Assembly (NCBI GenBank): GCA_030679915.1
Contig: JAUXRY010000022.1
Coordinates: 1 to 64,000, forward strand
Source of the DNA: Thiobacillus sp.
GTDB lineage: Bacteria; Pseudomonadota; Gammaproteobacteria; Burkholderiales; Thiobacillaceae
Direction: 5' to 3'
Length of the DNA stretch: 64,000 nucleotides
Of the stretch, positions 36,258 through 46,323 are shown one piece after another. Both the position numbers and the translations under genes were made by a program. The first letter of the stretch is position 1. The number at the start of each line of letters is the position of its first letter. The notes under the pieces are model-generated. The model ran no database searches. It worked only from the letters and a program-made list of their open reading frames with translations, and was not told the DNA's origin.

Positions 36258-36356
36258 AACCTGGTCTGTTAAAACTGAGCAAGTTACTTATCTGAATATT
36301 CAATTGTGTACGTTGTTATACGGAGAAAATGGGCAGAAACTTAATCGGAGCTTGAT

Positions 36357-37403
<1,047 letters not shown>

Positions 37404-37429
37404 TCATGAACATCGCCGCTCAATGGTGT

Positions 37430-37533
37430 AAGACGATTTTTGATCGTCTTCCCGCTTCTCCTCCCTGAGCGGGATGCCTTAATCCCCTTAAGGCATTTTC
37501 AGCCCCGACCCCTCCCTTGGTCGGGGCTTTTTG
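37430..37533 (+). ncRNA. Putative small RNA with four stem-loops and C-rich loops
   Basis: Four perfect hairpins follow one another. AAGACGAT/ATCGTCTT spans 37430-37450, CCCGCT/AGCGGG 37451-37473, ATGCCTTAA/TTAAGGCAT 37474-37496, and AGCCCCGACC/GGTCGGGGCT 37501-37528. The last is followed by TTTTT and works as a plus-strand terminator. No plus-strand gene precedes it, since both hemB and engB are on the minus strand. Loops 2 to 4 read TCTCCTCCCTG, TCCCC and CCTCCCTT, all complementary to Shine-Dalgarno sequences, as in CCUCCUCCC-loop sRNAs of alphaproteobacteria. I find no clear promoter. On the other strand the loops would be GGA-rich, resembling CsrA sites, but no T-tract supports that direction. 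Confidence 0.65.
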
Positions 37534-37584
37534 TTTGTTCGCCCCGCAGGATGAGAATTGGCTTGCAGATACGGCTATCGACTA

Positions 37585-38211
37585 TCACTCAGCCGGTTGC
37601 GTGTCGCTTTGAAGTGCTTTCGAGAACCAGCCTTCGATCAAGGCAGCCGCATCTTCAGCGCCAAGGCGGGACAGACTGGAAAACAACTGGACAGTGACGC
37701 CCTCCAGCGTAGCGAGTTCCTGCTTGACGCGGCGCAAGGTCAATACTTTTTCGCTATTGGATAGCTTGTCAGCTTTGGATAGCAGGATATGGACCGGTTT
37801 ACCGGTGGGGGTAAACCAGGCAAGCATCTGTTTGTCCAACGGCGTCAGCGGATGGCGCGCGTCCATGATCAACACCATCCCGACCAGCGCATCACGTTCC
37901 TGGAGGTAGCGCGATAACAGATTTTCCCACTTGGCCTTCACGGCCGGCGGAACTTTTGCATACCCGTAACCTGGCAGATCGACCAGATAGACGTCTTCAT
38001 CCAACTCAAAAAAGTTGATTAATTGAGTCCGACCCGGTGTTTTGGAGGTATAAGCCAACCGATTAATGCGTGTCAGCAGATTGATTGCGCTCGATTTTCC
38101 GGCGTTGGATCTCCCTGCAAACGCAACTTCGGCGCGGCTGTAGGGCAAATCGCGCAGCTGGGCGACCGAGGTATGGAAGTGGGCGCGATTGAGCACGGGC
38201 TTGGCAGTCAT
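37585..38211 (-). CDS. engB: Ribosome biogenesis GTP-binding protein EngB (YihA/YsxC)
   Basis: A 208-residue GTPase needed for ribosome assembly and cell division. Motifs: G1 GRSNAGKSS, G2 region KTPGRTQ, G3 DLPGYG and G4 SKAD. I chose the ATG at 38211 (MTAKPVLNRAHF), which fits the family's N-terminus; a start at 38265 would run into the promoter of the divergent cytochrome gene. A small RNA lies just beyond its stop on the other strand. Confidence 0.93.
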   Translation of the reverse strand: MTAKPVLNRAHFHTSVAQLRDLPYSRAEVAFAGRSNAGKSSAINLLTRINRLAYTSKTPGRTQLINFFELDEDVYLVDLPGYGYAKVPPAVKAKWENLLSRYLQERDALVGMVLIMDARHPLTPLDKQMLAWFTPTGKPVHILLSKADKLSNSEKVLTLRRVKQELATLEGVTVQLFSSLSRLGAEDAAALIEGWFSKALQSDTQPAE

Positions 38212-38268
38212 ATTAGTTACCGCTAAACTACCCGTTTTCCCAAGTTTTGCAAGCTTCAGGAGCATTTG

Positions 38269-38895
38269 ATGAAACTCGTCGTCTCTATGGTTGCCTTATT
38301 GGCCGCTACTTCCGCTTTTGCCAACGAACCCGCAACGGCCCCGGCCAGCAAGGGCGATCCCAAGGCTGCTGAAAGCATCGTTAACCAGGTTTGTGCCGCA
38401 TGTCATGCGGTCGACGGCAACAGCGCTGCTGCCGCCAATCCCAAACTGGCCGGGTTGAATGCTGAATATATCAACAAGCAGCTCACCAATTTCAAGTCGG
38501 GTGACCGCAAGAATGCCGTGATGGGCGGCATCGTCGCCAGCCTGACACCGCAGGACATGCTGAACCTGTCAGCGTATTACAGCGCCCAACAGCCCAAGCC
38601 TGGCACCTCCAAGGATCAGGAGCTGGCATTGCTCGGTCAAAAAATCTACCGCGGCGGCGTGCTGGGTGCGGGTGTCCCGGCCTGTGCCTCCTGTCATGGC
38701 GCACAAGGAAAAGGCATTCCTGTCCAGTTCCCCCGTCTGGCGGGACAGCACAGTGACTATATCTACACCCAGCTGAACGACTTCCGTGTAGGCAAGCGTT
38801 CAAACGATGGCGCCAAGATGATGCGCACCATCGCCGCCAAGATGACAGATGCAGATATGAAAGCCGTGGCGTCTTATATTCAAGGCTTGCGGTAA
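38269..38895 (+). CDS. Cytochrome c4-type dihaem protein
   Basis: A 208-residue periplasmic electron carrier with signal peptide MKLVVSMVALLAATSAFANE and two haem sites (CAACH and CASCH) in two homologous halves, each followed by a distal Met region. The ATG at 38269 follows CAGGAG by 6 bases; the TTG at 38266 is rejected. Cytochromes c4 feed terminal oxidases. It lies next to the cytochrome c maturation genes ccsB and ccsA, which would attach its haems. Confidence 0.94.
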   Translation: MKLVVSMVALLAATSAFANEPATAPASKGDPKAAESIVNQVCAACHAVDGNSAAAANPKLAGLNAEYINKQLTNFKSGDRKNAVMGGIVASLTPQDMLNLSAYYSAQQPKPGTSKDQELALLGQKIYRGGVLGAGVPACASCHGAQGKGIPVQFPRLAGQHSDYIYTQLNDFRVGKRSNDGAKMMRTIAAKMTDADMKAVASYIQGLR

Positions 38896-38922
38896 ACTTA
38901 TCGATCTCACCTTAGTCGATGG

Positions 38923-38951
38923 AAGGGTGGCGTGAGTCACCCTTTTTTATT
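38923..38951 (+). terminator. Rho-independent terminator after cytochrome c4
   Basis: The stem AAGGGTG (38923-38929) with CACCCTT (38938-38944) is followed by TTTTATTTT. It separates the cytochrome gene from ccsB. Confidence 0.85.
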
Positions 38952-38980
38952 TTGTGCCCGTCAAGGGTATTGCTGCCACT

Positions 38981-40993
38981 ATGAATACTCCCCCCCACTC
39001 CTTTGGTAAATCCGTATTCGAGCTGATGAGTTCGATGCGCTTTGCCATCAGTCTGCTGTCCATACTGGCGGTCGCTTCAATTATCGGGACGGTACTGAAA
39101 CAGGCCGAACCCTACAACAATTACCTCATCCAGCTCGGCCCGTTCTGGTTCGAGGTGTATGAAAAACTGGGGCTGTACGACGTCTACCAAGCCTTTTGGT
39201 TTCTGCTCATTCTGGCTTTTCTTATTGTCTCCGTCAGCGTCTGCATTACCCGCAACGCACCGAACTTTGCGCGCGAGATAAAAAGCTTTCGCGAACACGT
39301 CACCGAACAGTCACTTAACGCGTTCAAGCACAAGCACGAAGCAGCCACTGCGCACCCGCCTGAGGCGCTCGCCGCCAGCGCACAACGCTATTTGGAGGGC
39401 CAGGGCTACAAGGTGAAAAACCTGCCGCGTGAGGGGGGGGTGTTGCTTGCTGCCAAGGCCGGCAGTTGGAACCGTCTCGGTTATTTTCTGGCCCACTCGT
39501 CCATCGTGATGATCTTGATCGGTGGCCTGATGGACGGCAACCTGATTTTCAAGGTTCAGCAAATACTGGGCTACAAGAAAATCGAAACGCGCGACATTCC
39601 GCAAAGCCAGGTACCCGCCATTTCACGCCTGACGCCATCCAATCCCTCGTTTCGCGGCAGCGTGCAGATCCCCGAGGGTTCCAGCGCAGACGTCGCTTTC
39701 CTGAATGTGGCCGACGGCTACCTGGTACAGGAACTGCCCTTCACCGTGGGGTTGAAACAGTTCCGCATCGAGCATTACACAACCGGCCAGCCCAAAAGCT
39801 TCGAAAGCGACCTCGAGCTGTTCGACCACAGCGGCAAAAAAATCCGCGAAGCGACTATAGCCGTCAACCACCCGCTGATCCACGACGGCGTAGCGATTTA
39901 CCAAGCCAGTTTTGCCGATGGTGGAACCCGCCTCACCCTGCGCGGCTGGAATTTGTTTTCGCCCTCATCCGAATACTTTGATGTAGCCGGGTCGGTGCAC
40001 CAGAACACAGAATTAACGAGTGCAGCAGGCAAATACACAATCGAGTTCACTGATTTTCGGCCGTTTAACATCGAGAATATGGGGGGTGAAGTACAACCCG
40101 CTGGCGACACCATGAGTGTGCTCGGTGGCAGCCCGGTCAGCGATAAAAAGCATCTGCGCAATGTCGGCCCGAGTTTCCAGTACAAGCTGCGCGATGCACG
40201 CGGGCAAGCGCTGGAATTCAGCAATTACATGTTGCCGCTGGAACTGGATGGCCGCTGGTATTTGATGTCGGGAGTACGTGAATCACCGAACGATGCCTTC
40301 CGCTATATGCGTATGCCACTCGATGCCGGGGGGGACATTGACAGCTTCATGCGGCTGCGGGGGGTGTTGCTGAATGCGGCATTGCGCCCTGAAATCGCTG
40401 CCCGTTTTGCGCGTCAAGCATTGCCGGAAAATGCCTGGAACACCGAAATCGAAGCCAAACTCAAGTTCAGCGCCACCCAGGTGCTGGCGCTGTTTGCCGA
40501 AGGCGGATTTCAATCGCTGGGCAAGTTCATCGAAGACAAGGTGCCTGCCGCTGAAGGGGAGAAGGCTGCAGGCACCTATCTGCGCATTCTCGAACTGACT
40601 GCGTTTGAGGCACTGCAAATCGCTAACCGTCAGAACGGATTGCCCCCTCCGAAAATAGATGATGCCACCGGCTGGCTGGTGCGTGACACGCTTAACAGCA
40701 TGAGCGACATGTTCGTTTATGGTGCGCCGGTCTATCTGCAGCTGGCTCAATATGACGAGGTCAAGGCAAGCGGCCTTCAACTGACCCGCTCGCCCGGCAA
40801 GAACGTGGTCTATTTCGGTTCGCTTTTGCTGACGCTCGGCGTATTCTTCATGCTCTATGTGCGCGAGCGTCGGGTCTGGTTACGCATCAAACCAGGCCAT
40901 GCGCTGCTGGCGATGTCATCCGCCAAGCACACCATTGATTTCGAGAAAGAATTTTTACGTCACACGCAGGCGCTGGACACGCTCGCAAAATAA
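38981..40993 (+). CDS. ccsB: Cytochrome c biogenesis protein CcsB (ResB)
   Basis: A 670-residue inner-membrane protein of system II. Three N-terminal membrane helices (SSMRFAISLLSILAVASIIGT, AFWFLLILAFLIVSVSVCI, FLAHSSIVMILIGGLM) are followed by a large periplasmic domain and a last helix (YFGSLLLTLGVFFMLYV). With CcsA it exports haem and ligates it to apocytochromes. I chose ATG 38981 over GTG 38954, which lies inside the terminator region. Confidence 0.94.
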   Translation: MNTPPHSFGKSVFELMSSMRFAISLLSILAVASIIGTVLKQAEPYNNYLIQLGPFWFEVYEKLGLYDVYQAFWFLLILAFLIVSVSVCITRNAPNFAREIKSFREHVTEQSLNAFKHKHEAATAHPPEALAASAQRYLEGQGYKVKNLPREGGVLLAAKAGSWNRLGYFLAHSSIVMILIGGLMDGNLIFKVQQILGYKKIETRDIPQSQVPAISRLTPSNPSFRGSVQIPEGSSADVAFLNVADGYLVQELPFTVGLKQFRIEHYTTGQPKSFESDLELFDHSGKKIREATIAVNHPLIHDGVAIYQASFADGGTRLTLRGWNLFSPSSEYFDVAGSVHQNTELTSAAGKYTIEFTDFRPFNIENMGGEVQPAGDTMSVLGGSPVSDKKHLRNVGPSFQYKLRDARGQALEFSNYMLPLELDGRWYLMSGVRESPNDAFRYMRMPLDAGGDIDSFMRLRGVLLNAALRPEIAARFARQALPENAWNTEIEAKLKFSATQVLALFAEGGFQSLGKFIEDKVPAAEGEKAAGTYLRILELTAFEALQIANRQNGLPPPKIDDATGWLVRDTLNSMSDMFVYGAPVYLQLAQYDEVKASGLQLTRSPGKNVVYFGSLLLTLGVFFMLYVRERRVWLRIKPGHALLAMSSAKHTIDFEKEFLRHTQALDTLAK

Positions 40994-41030
40994 CCGTCCA
41001 CGCCCATCACAACAACCCGGAGATCGCATC

Positions 41031-42170
41031 ATGGAACTCGCTCTAAATCAACCTGCCCCGTTATTAAAACGCCTGTCGTGGTTTGACTGGCTGTTTTCCG
41101 CCATTGTCGCTGCCGGCGGGTTTTATACCCTGTCGCGTTTTGGCGAGTACATGGACATCTATGAAAAAGGCATCCTGCTCACAGCCATTCCTGCCATTTC
41201 GGTATTCGGCTGGTTCTGGAAGCCCTTTCGTGTGCTGTTTATCGTGGTCGGCGCGATCAGCCTGTTTTCGATCAGTCAGTACCAGGGCAGCCTGGCACGC
41301 ATGGAAGAGGCCTTCTTCCTCAAATACCTGATCTCCAGCCAGGCCGCCATCATGTGGATGTGTGCGCTGTTCGGATTGGCCACGCTGAGCTATTGGGCAG
41401 GCTTGCTGTCCCGATCCGAGTTCACGCTGAAAACCGCCAGCGCACTGACCTGGTCCGCCGTCGCCATGGGATTCATCGGCCTGATGGTGCGCTGGTACGA
41501 GTCCTACCTCATCGGCACCGACGTCGGCCATATCCCGGTGTCCAATTTGTACGAGGTGTTCGTCCTGTTCTCCCTCATCACCGCGATGATGTACCTGTAT
41601 TACGAAGCCCGCAGTCAGACCCGCCAGATGGGTGCTTTCGTGCTGCTGATCATTTCGGCCGCAGTCGGCTTCATCCTGTGGTACACCTTCGACCGCGGCG
41701 CGCACGAAATCCAGCCGCTGGTGCCCGCCCTCAAATCCTGGTGGATGAAAATACACGTACCGGCCAACTTCATCGGCTATGGCGGCTTCTCCATCGCAGC
41801 CATGCTCGGCGTCGCCTATCTGCTGGCTCAACGCGGCATCCTCGCCACCCGCCTGCCCAAGCTGGAAGTGATCGACGATGTCATGTACAAGTCGATCGCG
41901 GTTGGCTTTGCCTTCTTCACCATCGCTACCATACTCGGTGCTATGTGGGCCGCCGAAGCTTGGGGCGGCTACTGGTCGTGGGACCCGAAAGAAACCTGGG
42001 CGCTGATCGTCTGGCTGAACTACGCTGCCTGGCTGCACATCCGCCTTGTCAAGGGCCTACGCGGTCCAATGCTGGCATGGTGGGCGGTGGTCGGTCTATT
42101 CGTCACTACATTCGCCTTCATCGGCGTGAACATGTTCCTGTCCGGATTACACTCCTACGGCACTCTATAA
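41031..42170 (+). CDS. ccsA: Cytochrome c biogenesis protein CcsA
   Basis: A 379-residue polytopic haem-handling protein. The WWD domain is clear (WGGYWSWDPKETWALIVW), with flanking His residues in VGHIPVSNLYE, KIHVPANF and SGLHSYG. The ATG at 41031 follows CCCGGAGAT by 5 bases. It lies 37 bases after ccsB, and together they form the system II haem lyase. Confidence 0.95.
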   Translation: MELALNQPAPLLKRLSWFDWLFSAIVAAGGFYTLSRFGEYMDIYEKGILLTAIPAISVFGWFWKPFRVLFIVVGAISLFSISQYQGSLARMEEAFFLKYLISSQAAIMWMCALFGLATLSYWAGLLSRSEFTLKTASALTWSAVAMGFIGLMVRWYESYLIGTDVGHIPVSNLYEVFVLFSLITAMMYLYYEARSQTRQMGAFVLLIISAAVGFILWYTFDRGAHEIQPLVPALKSWWMKIHVPANFIGYGGFSIAAMLGVAYLLAQRGILATRLPKLEVIDDVMYKSIAVGFAFFTIATILGAMWAAEAWGGYWSWDPKETWALIVWLNYAAWLHIRLVKGLRGPMLAWWAVVGLFVTTFAFIGVNMFLSGLHSYGTL

Positions 42171-42313
42171 ACCGCGCACCCTGCCGGAACAGTGCTGCCC
42201 CCTTCGTCCAGATGGCACAAAACGGATGATGAACCCGGGGGTTGCACGCACACGCCATGATGGTTGAGCCGGCAACGCCGTCCCCCACCACAACCAGGAA
42301 CGCTTGAAGCACC

Positions 42314-42341
42314 CACATCGCCCCGCGCGCGGGGCGATGTG
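42314..42341. repeat. Perfect 28-bp palindrome upstream of the tlpA-like gene
   Basis: The 14-base half CACATCGCCCCGCG is followed immediately by its exact reverse complement. It is too long and symmetric for chance. There is no T-tract, so it is not a simple terminator. It sits in the 190-bp gap between ccsA and the thioredoxin-like gene, 20 bases before the chosen ATG. It could be an operator, a REP-like element or an mRNA hairpin affecting the weakly marked start. Confidence 0.75.
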
Positions 42342-42360
42342 CTGTGCGGCGAACACGCCC

Positions 42361-42888
42361 ATGCAAAAAAAATGGCTTTACTTCATCCCCCTGGCGCTGG
42401 CCGCATTAGTGGCGGGTGTCTGGCTGGCGCAGACGCGTTATGCGCCGCAGACACCCGAGACACCCGCCGTCTCTGCGCTATGGAAACTGAGTTTTCCTGA
42501 CGTGCAGGGGCAGCCCCAGGCGCTTGCGCAATGGCGCGGTCAAATCGTGGTGCTGAATTTCTGGGCCAGCTGGTGCGCGCCCTGCCGCGAGGAAATGCCG
42601 GACTTCGTGGCGCTGCGTGAGCAGCATCACGCAAAAGGCGTTGAATTTGTCGGCATCGCCATTGATAATGCAGCCAACGTTGCTCAATTTCTTAAAAAAC
42701 AACCCGTCAACTATCCGATCCTGATCGGTGAAGGTGCGGCTCACAGCCTGACACGGCAACTCGGCAACCCGAGTGGCGCCTTACCCTATACGATTGTGTT
42801 CGATCGTGACGGCAACATCGTATTAACACATTTGGGACGTCTACCCCTCACCACACTTGAAACCGCGCTCAGCAAAATGGGCGGCTAA
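42361..42888 (+). CDS. TlpA/ResA-like membrane-anchored thiol-disulfide protein
   Basis: A 175-residue protein with one N-terminal membrane helix (about 5-23) and a thioredoxin fold facing the periplasm. The active site is WCAPC (Cys72, Cys75), and the cis-Pro region is GALPYTIV. Next to ccsBA it likely keeps apocytochrome haem-binding Cys reduced (the CcsX/ResA role). The ATG at 42361 has no good ribosome site; a TTG at 42304 would run through the palindrome, so the start is uncertain. Confidence 0.85.
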   Translation: MQKKWLYFIPLALAALVAGVWLAQTRYAPQTPETPAVSALWKLSFPDVQGQPQALAQWRGQIVVLNFWASWCAPCREEMPDFVALREQHHAKGVEFVGIAIDNAANVAQFLKKQPVNYPILIGEGAAHSLTRQLGNPSGALPYTIVFDRDGNIVLTHLGRLPLTTLETALSKMGG

Positions 42889-42963
42889 GCAAAGTTGACG
42901 CATAGTTGTGATTTAGCGTCAATATCTAGACAATTACCCCCCATTTACGGCAGACTTGCGGAC

Positions 42964-43494
42964 ATGACGACTAAACGAACCGGCCGCGCCGCGGCCAAAT
43001 CGGCCCACAGTCTGCGACCCCATATCCTGGTTTTGCACGGCCCCAACCTGAATTTATTGGGCAGCCGCGAACCTCAGCACTATGGCGTTGCCACGCTCGA
43101 CGACATCAATCAGGATTTGGTCGGTCGCGGGGAAGCGGCAGGCGCACTCGTCGAAACTTTTCAGCACAATCACGAAGGCGCCTTGATCGAACGCATCCAC
43201 CAGGCCGCGCGCGATCACGCCGATTTCATCATCATCAACCCAGCGGGCTACACACACACCAGCGTTGCCATGCGTGACGCATTGGCGGCCTCGGCGATCC
43301 CCTTCGTCGAAATTCATCTTTCCAATATTTACGCGCGCGAATCTTTCCGCCACCACTCGTATTTTTCCGATCTTGCGGTCGGCGTGGTGTCCGGACTGGG
43401 CGCGCAAGGCTACGAACTGGCGCTGGAATATGCTCTGCGTCACATCCAAAACAGGACCTCCCATGGATCTCAGAAAACTGAAAAAGCTCATTGA
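42964..43494 (+). CDS. aroQ: Type II 3-dehydroquinate dehydratase
   Basis: A 176-residue enzyme of the shikimate pathway. It has [16 protein letters not shown] with the catalytic Tyr40 and Arg35, [11 protein letters not shown], and the His-rich [18 protein letters not shown]. About 18 extra residues precede the family's normal start (HILVLHGPN). It heads the aroQ-accB-accC run. Its last 32 bases overlap accB. Confidence 0.94.
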   Translation: MTTKRTGRAAAKSAHSLRPHILVLHGPNLNLLGSREPQHYGVATLDDINQDLVGRGEAAGALVETFQHNHEGALIERIHQAARDHADFIIINPAGYTHTSVAMRDALAASAIPFVEIHLSNIYARESFRHHSYFSDLAVGVVSGLGAQGYELALEYALRHIQNRTSHGSQKTEKAH

Positions 43495-43909
43495 CTTGGT
43501 TGAAGCCTCGGGCATTGCCGAGTTGGAAATCACAGAGGGTGAAGAAAAAGTCCGCATTGCCAAGAGCATTGCCGGTGCACCGATGATGATGGCGCACGCG
43601 CCGCAGATGATGCACGCACCCGCACCGGTTGCGGCGCCGGTTGCTGCAGTGCCGGCAGAAGACTCCCTGCCCGAAGGCCATGTCGTACGTTCGCCCATGG
43701 TGGGTACTTTCTACCGCGCGCCCGCCCCCGGCTCCAAAAACTTTGCCGAAGTCGGCCAAAGCGTGAACGCGGGTGACACGATATGCATCATCGAAGCGAT
43801 GAAACTTTTGAACGAAATCGAAACCGATCAAGGTGGCGTCATCAAGGCTATCCTGGTCGAAAACGGCCAGCCGGTGGAATACGGCGAGCCGCTGTTTGTC
43901 ATTGCTTAA
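43463..43909 (+). CDS. accB: Biotin carboxyl carrier protein of acetyl-CoA carboxylase
   Basis: A 148-residue carrier. The N-terminal helix [23 protein letters not shown] is family-typical, a Pro/Ala/Met-rich linker follows, and the biotinyl domain carries EAMKL with Lys114. The start at 43463 lies inside the 3' end of aroQ, so the two genes are translationally coupled. Confidence 0.96.
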   Translation: MDLRKLKKLIDLVEASGIAELEITEGEEKVRIAKSIAGAPMMMAHAPQMMHAPAPVAAPVAAVPAEDSLPEGHVVRSPMVGTFYRAPAPGSKNFAEVGQSVNAGDTICIIEAMKLLNEIETDQGGVIKAILVENGQPVEYGEPLFVIA

Positions 43910-44005
43910 TTAAGAGGCCCGGTGTTAGCAACCCGGCGTGAGTGAAATGAATTCAGCTCAAGCTGAACCTACACAAATTCTGCGTTACTAGCCCTCCACA
44001 AACAC

Positions 44006-45355
44006 ATGTTCGAAAAAATTCTCATTGCAAACCGGGGCGAGATTGCCTTGCGCATCCAGCGTGCTTGCCGCGAAATGGGCATCAAAACCGTTGCTGTTTA
44101 TTCAGAAGCGGACCGGGATGCCAAATACGTGAAGCTGGCCGATGAATCGGTCTGCATCGGACCGGCTTCGTCGACGCATAGCTATCTGCATGTGCCCTCG
44201 ATCATCGCTGCCGCTGAAGTCACCGATGCCGCTGCAATCCATCCCGGTTATGGTTTCCTGTCGGAGAACGCCAACTTCGCTGAACGGGTGGAATCCTCCG
44301 GCTTCACCTTTATTGGTCCGCGCCCCGACAACATTCGCCTGATGGGCGACAAGGTCGCCGCCAAGCAGGCCATGCTGGAAGCCAAAGTGCCTTGCGTACC
44401 CGGCTCCGAGGGGGCCCTATCAGACGATACCGACGACATCATTAAAACTGCCGCTCGTATCGGTTATCCGGTGATCATCAAGGCCGCTGGCGGCGGAGGC
44501 GGACGTGGCATGCGCGTGGTCCACACCGAAGCTGCGCTGTTAAATGCGGTCTCCATGACCAAGACCGAAGCCGGGACGGTGTTCGGCAATCCCATGGTCT
44601 ACATGGAAAAATTTCTGCAGACGCCACGTCATATCGAGATCCAGATCCTGGCCGATGAACACGGCAACGCCGTGCACCTGGGCGAGCGCGACTGTTCAAT
44701 GCAACGTCGCCACCAGAAAGTACTGGAAGAAGCCCCGGCCCCTGGTCTCAGCACCAAGCTGCGCGACAAGATCGGTGAACGTTGCGCCGAAGCCTGCCGC
44801 AAGATCGGCTATCGCGGCGCCGGCACCTTCGAATTCCTCTACGAGAACGGCGAGTTTTATTTCATCGAGATGAACACCCGGGTACAGGTCGAACACCCGG
44901 TGACCGAACTCATCACCGGCATCGACATCGTGCAGACACAAATCCGCGTCGCTGCTGGCGAGAAACTGCCGTGGAAGCAGAAGGACATTCAGTTCCGCGG
45001 CCATGCCATCGAGTGCCGCATCAATGCCGAGCACCCGACGACTTTCGTCCCCAGTCCCGGCAAGCTCACCAATTACCATGCGCCCGGCGGCCCCGGCATA
45101 CGCGTCGACTCGCACGTCTACCACGGCTATTACGTGTCGCCGCACTATGACTCGATGATTGGCAAAGTCATTGCCTATGGCGATACGCGCGACCAGGCCA
45201 TCGCCCGCATGCGCGGTGCGCTGATGGAAATAGTGGTCGAAGGCATCCAGAGCAACATTTCCTTGCATCAGGATCTGTTGCATGACGCTGCTTTTGTAGC
45301 CGGCGGCACCAACATTCACTACCTGGAGCACAAACTGGCGGGAGACAAGGTCTGA
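44006..45355 (+). CDS. accC: Biotin carboxylase subunit of acetyl-CoA carboxylase
   Basis: A 449-residue ATP-grasp enzyme that carboxylates biotin on AccB. It shows [17 protein letters not shown], the glycine-rich ATP loop [26 protein letters not shown] and a C-terminal domain ending in HYLEHKLAG. It lies 96 bases after accB with no visible promoter or terminator between. Confidence 0.97.
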   Translation: MFEKILIANRGEIALRIQRACREMGIKTVAVYSEADRDAKYVKLADESVCIGPASSTHSYLHVPSIIAAAEVTDAAAIHPGYGFLSENANFAERVESSGFTFIGPRPDNIRLMGDKVAAKQAMLEAKVPCVPGSEGALSDDTDDIIKTAARIGYPVIIKAAGGGGGRGMRVVHTEAALLNAVSMTKTEAGTVFGNPMVYMEKFLQTPRHIEIQILADEHGNAVHLGERDCSMQRRHQKVLEEAPAPGLSTKLRDKIGERCAEACRKIGYRGAGTFEFLYENGEFYFIEMNTRVQVEHPVTELITGIDIVQTQIRVAAGEKLPWKQKDIQFRGHAIECRINAEHPTTFVPSPGKLTNYHAPGGPGIRVDSHVYHGYYVSPHYDSMIGKVIAYGDTRDQAIARMRGALMEIVVEGIQSNISLHQDLLHDAAFVAGGTNIHYLEHKLAGDKV

Positions 45356-45417
45356 TTCAGCCCAGGTGAAACGAGGGGGTATCCCCTCCGACATCCCGTC
45401 ACCCCAATCCACACACC

Positions 45418-46323
45418 ATGCCCTGGCAATCTGTACGCATTCTCGTTGATTCAAAACAAGCCGAGCTTCTCTCAGACGCGCTGCTGGAAGCGGGCGCGCT
45501 GTCGGTATCGATGGAAGATGCTGATGCCGGCACGGCGGACGAAACACCGCTGTTTGGCGAGCCGGATTGCCCGACTGACGAGCTGTGGCCGCACAGCATC
45601 GCATCCGTGTTGCTGGACGAACAAGAAGACGTTGCGGCTATCCTGACATTGGCCGCTAAGCAAGCGGGCATCCCGACGCCCACCGACTATTCGGTTGAAA
45701 TCATCGCCGAGCAGGACTGGGTGCGCCTCACCCAGTCGCAATTCGATCCCATTCCGATCTCGCCGCGCTTGTGGATCGTACCCACCTGGCATGTCGCGCC
45801 CGACAGCAGCGCCATCAACCTCAAACTTGATCCCGGCCTGGCATTCGGCACTGGCAGCCACCCGACCACGCGTCTGTGCCTGCGCTGGCTGGATGCGCAT
45901 CTCGGCGGAGGGGAAACCCTGCTCGATTACGGCTGCGGCTCGGGCATCCTCGCGATTGCCGCGGTCAAACTCGGAGCCGCGCGGGTCGATGGTGTTGACA
46001 TCGATACGCAGGCCATCACGGCGTCCCAGGACAACACCACACTGAATGAGGTTTCCGCCTGTTTTTACCTGCCCAACGAGCTTGACGCAGGCACCTACGA
46101 CGTGGTTGTGGCCAACATCCTCACCAATCCGCTCAAGGGTATGGCGCCGTTGTTGGCGGGTCGGGTGCGACAAGGAGGACAACTGGTGTTATCGGGAATC
46201 CTTGCCGAACAGGCCGACGATGTGATGGCGGTTTACAATAGCTGGTTCACGTTCGCTCCAGCCGAAGTCGATGAGGGCTGGGTGCGCCTGGCCGGGGTCA
46301 AGCAGACCGGGCTCAAACAATGA
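45418..46323 (+). CDS. prmA: Ribosomal protein L11 methyltransferase
   Basis: A 301-residue AdoMet-dependent methyltransferase that trimethylates ribosomal protein L11. There is an N-terminal L11-recognition domain, then FGTGSHPTT and DYGCGSGILAIAA for AdoMet binding, and NILTNPL near the catalytic site. It overlaps the next gene by 4 bases. The accC-prmA order is common in this class. Confidence 0.95.
   Translation: MPWQSVRILVDSKQAELLSDALLEAGALSVSMEDADAGTADETPLFGEPDCPTDELWPHSIASVLLDEQEDVAAILTLAAKQAGIPTPTDYSVEIIAEQDWVRLTQSQFDPIPISPRLWIVPTWHVAPDSSAINLKLDPGLAFGTGSHPTTRLCLRWLDAHLGGGETLLDYGCGSGILAIAAVKLGAARVDGVDIDTQAITASQDNTTLNEVSACFYLPNELDAGTYDVVVANILTNPLKGMAPLLAGRVRQGGQLVLSGILAEQADDVMAVYNSWFTFAPAEVDEGWVRLAGVKQTGLKQ

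Noticed and set aside
41064-42038. A 324-codon frame antisense to ccsA
   Set aside because: Shadow of the ccsA reading frame; low-complexity translation.
42896-42925. TTGACGC/GCGTCAA inverted repeat before aroQ as a sigma-70 promoter
   Set aside because: TTGACG is a good -35 box, but no -10 box lies at 16-18 bases; only a weak one at a poor distance.
44696-45604. A 302-codon frame antisense to accC and prmA
   Set aside because: It covers two conserved genes on the other strand and shows no recognisable motif.
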